Source: Calothrix sp. NIES-4105
GTDB lineage: Bacteria > Cyanobacteriota > Cyanobacteriia > Cyanobacteriales > Nostocaceae
Length of the DNA: 64,000 nt
NCBI RefSeq assembly: GCF_002368415.1
Contig: NZ_AP018290.1
Coordinates: forward strand, 4,229,614 to 4,293,613
Reading direction: 5' to 3'
The notes beneath the pieces were generated by a model. That model was not told where the DNA came from and made no database searches. It worked only from the letters and a program-made list of their open reading frames with translations. Made by a program: the position numbers and the translations under genes. Of the stretch, positions 63,883-64,000 are shown piece after piece (the first letter of the stretch is position 1; each line of letters opens with the position of its first letter).

Positions 63883-64000
63883 ACACCCAACTGGTATCTG
63901 GTTAACCTCAGTATTCCCAGATAACGCCAGAGCAGTTATAGTAAGATATACGGATTTTTATTTGTAAAGATTATATTTCTGATATAATTATTATGATTAC

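Noticed and set aside
1-64000. tRNA, rRNA or prophage regions
   Set aside because: No cloverleaf with CCA-end context, no rRNA-like conserved stretches and no phage structural genes were recognised.

Overview
The window comes from a cyanobacterium, most likely a filamentous heterocyst-forming one (Nostocales). The signs are an XisH/XisI pair, NuiA-like (nuclease A inhibitor) paralogues, pentapeptide and WD40 STAND proteins, a bifunctional-nuclease gene divergent from riboflavin synthase, several Ser/Thr kinases, and a heavy load of small dispersed palindromic repeats. The palindrome GGCGCC is hugely over-represented (roughly a hundred sites by eye, where a handful would be expected in AT-rich DNA). 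It appears to fill the role that HIP1 (GCGATCGC) has in many relatives. The exception is the sensor-kinase block at 22.2-27.5 kb, which carries HIP1 instead and looks acquired.

Layout. 0-2.6 kb: two ABC-2 export permeases separated by opposed tandem repeats. 2.7-4.1 kb: a small secreted protein and an SDR enzyme bracketed by perfect 32-bp inverted repeats. 4.5-7.3 kb: a nucleotidyltransferase gene split by a 1902-bp insertion element with 244-bp, nearly identical terminal inverted repeats and an 8-bp target duplication. The element's ISKra4-type transposase is broken. 7.5-19 kb is an accessory region: a giant leucine-rich-repeat-variant (LRV) protein followed by three NuiA-like paralogues, an orphan antitoxin, a PIN-like/ImmA-IrrE pair, a degenerate xisH with intact xisI, and a papain-fold toxin/immunity-like pair. 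19.1-21.6 kb: a Tat-targeted molybdopterin oxidoreductase. 22.2-27.5 kb: a two-component cluster of two large sensor kinases and a CheY-like regulator.

27.9-35.8 kb: an amidohydrolase, a membrane alpha/beta hydrolase, a tight acyl-CoA-dehydrogenase-like / PIG-L deacetylase / HAD-NodS methyltransferase operon, and an Rpn-type nuclease. 36.2-43.6 kb: a Ser/Thr kinase with amplified linker repeats, a 1480-residue NACHT-WD40 STAND protein with a restriction-nuclease-like domain, and a divergent pentapeptide protein. 43.9-49.2 kb: purU broken by one extra base, an SDR, a DUF4910 peptidase-like protein, an HMA/DUF454-like membrane protein and an M28 peptidase with frayed ends. 49.8-63.9 kb is mostly housekeeping: an MFS carrier, an Fe-S aldo/keto reductase, the bifunctional nuclease, riboflavin synthase, an M23 peptidase, BirA, a GH13 amylase, PgeF, a decayed kinase, a PlsC-type acyltransferase and a lipoprotein.

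Gene decay is conspicuous: the interrupted nucleotidyltransferase, the IS transposase, xisH, purU, the kinase near 61 kb, the M28 ends and an IS630 fragment. Several lesions are single-base changes in homopolymers, so some could be sequence errors, but others (in-frame stops, loss of a catalytic motif, the IS insertion) are real. No rRNA, tRNA, CRISPR array or prophage was seen.
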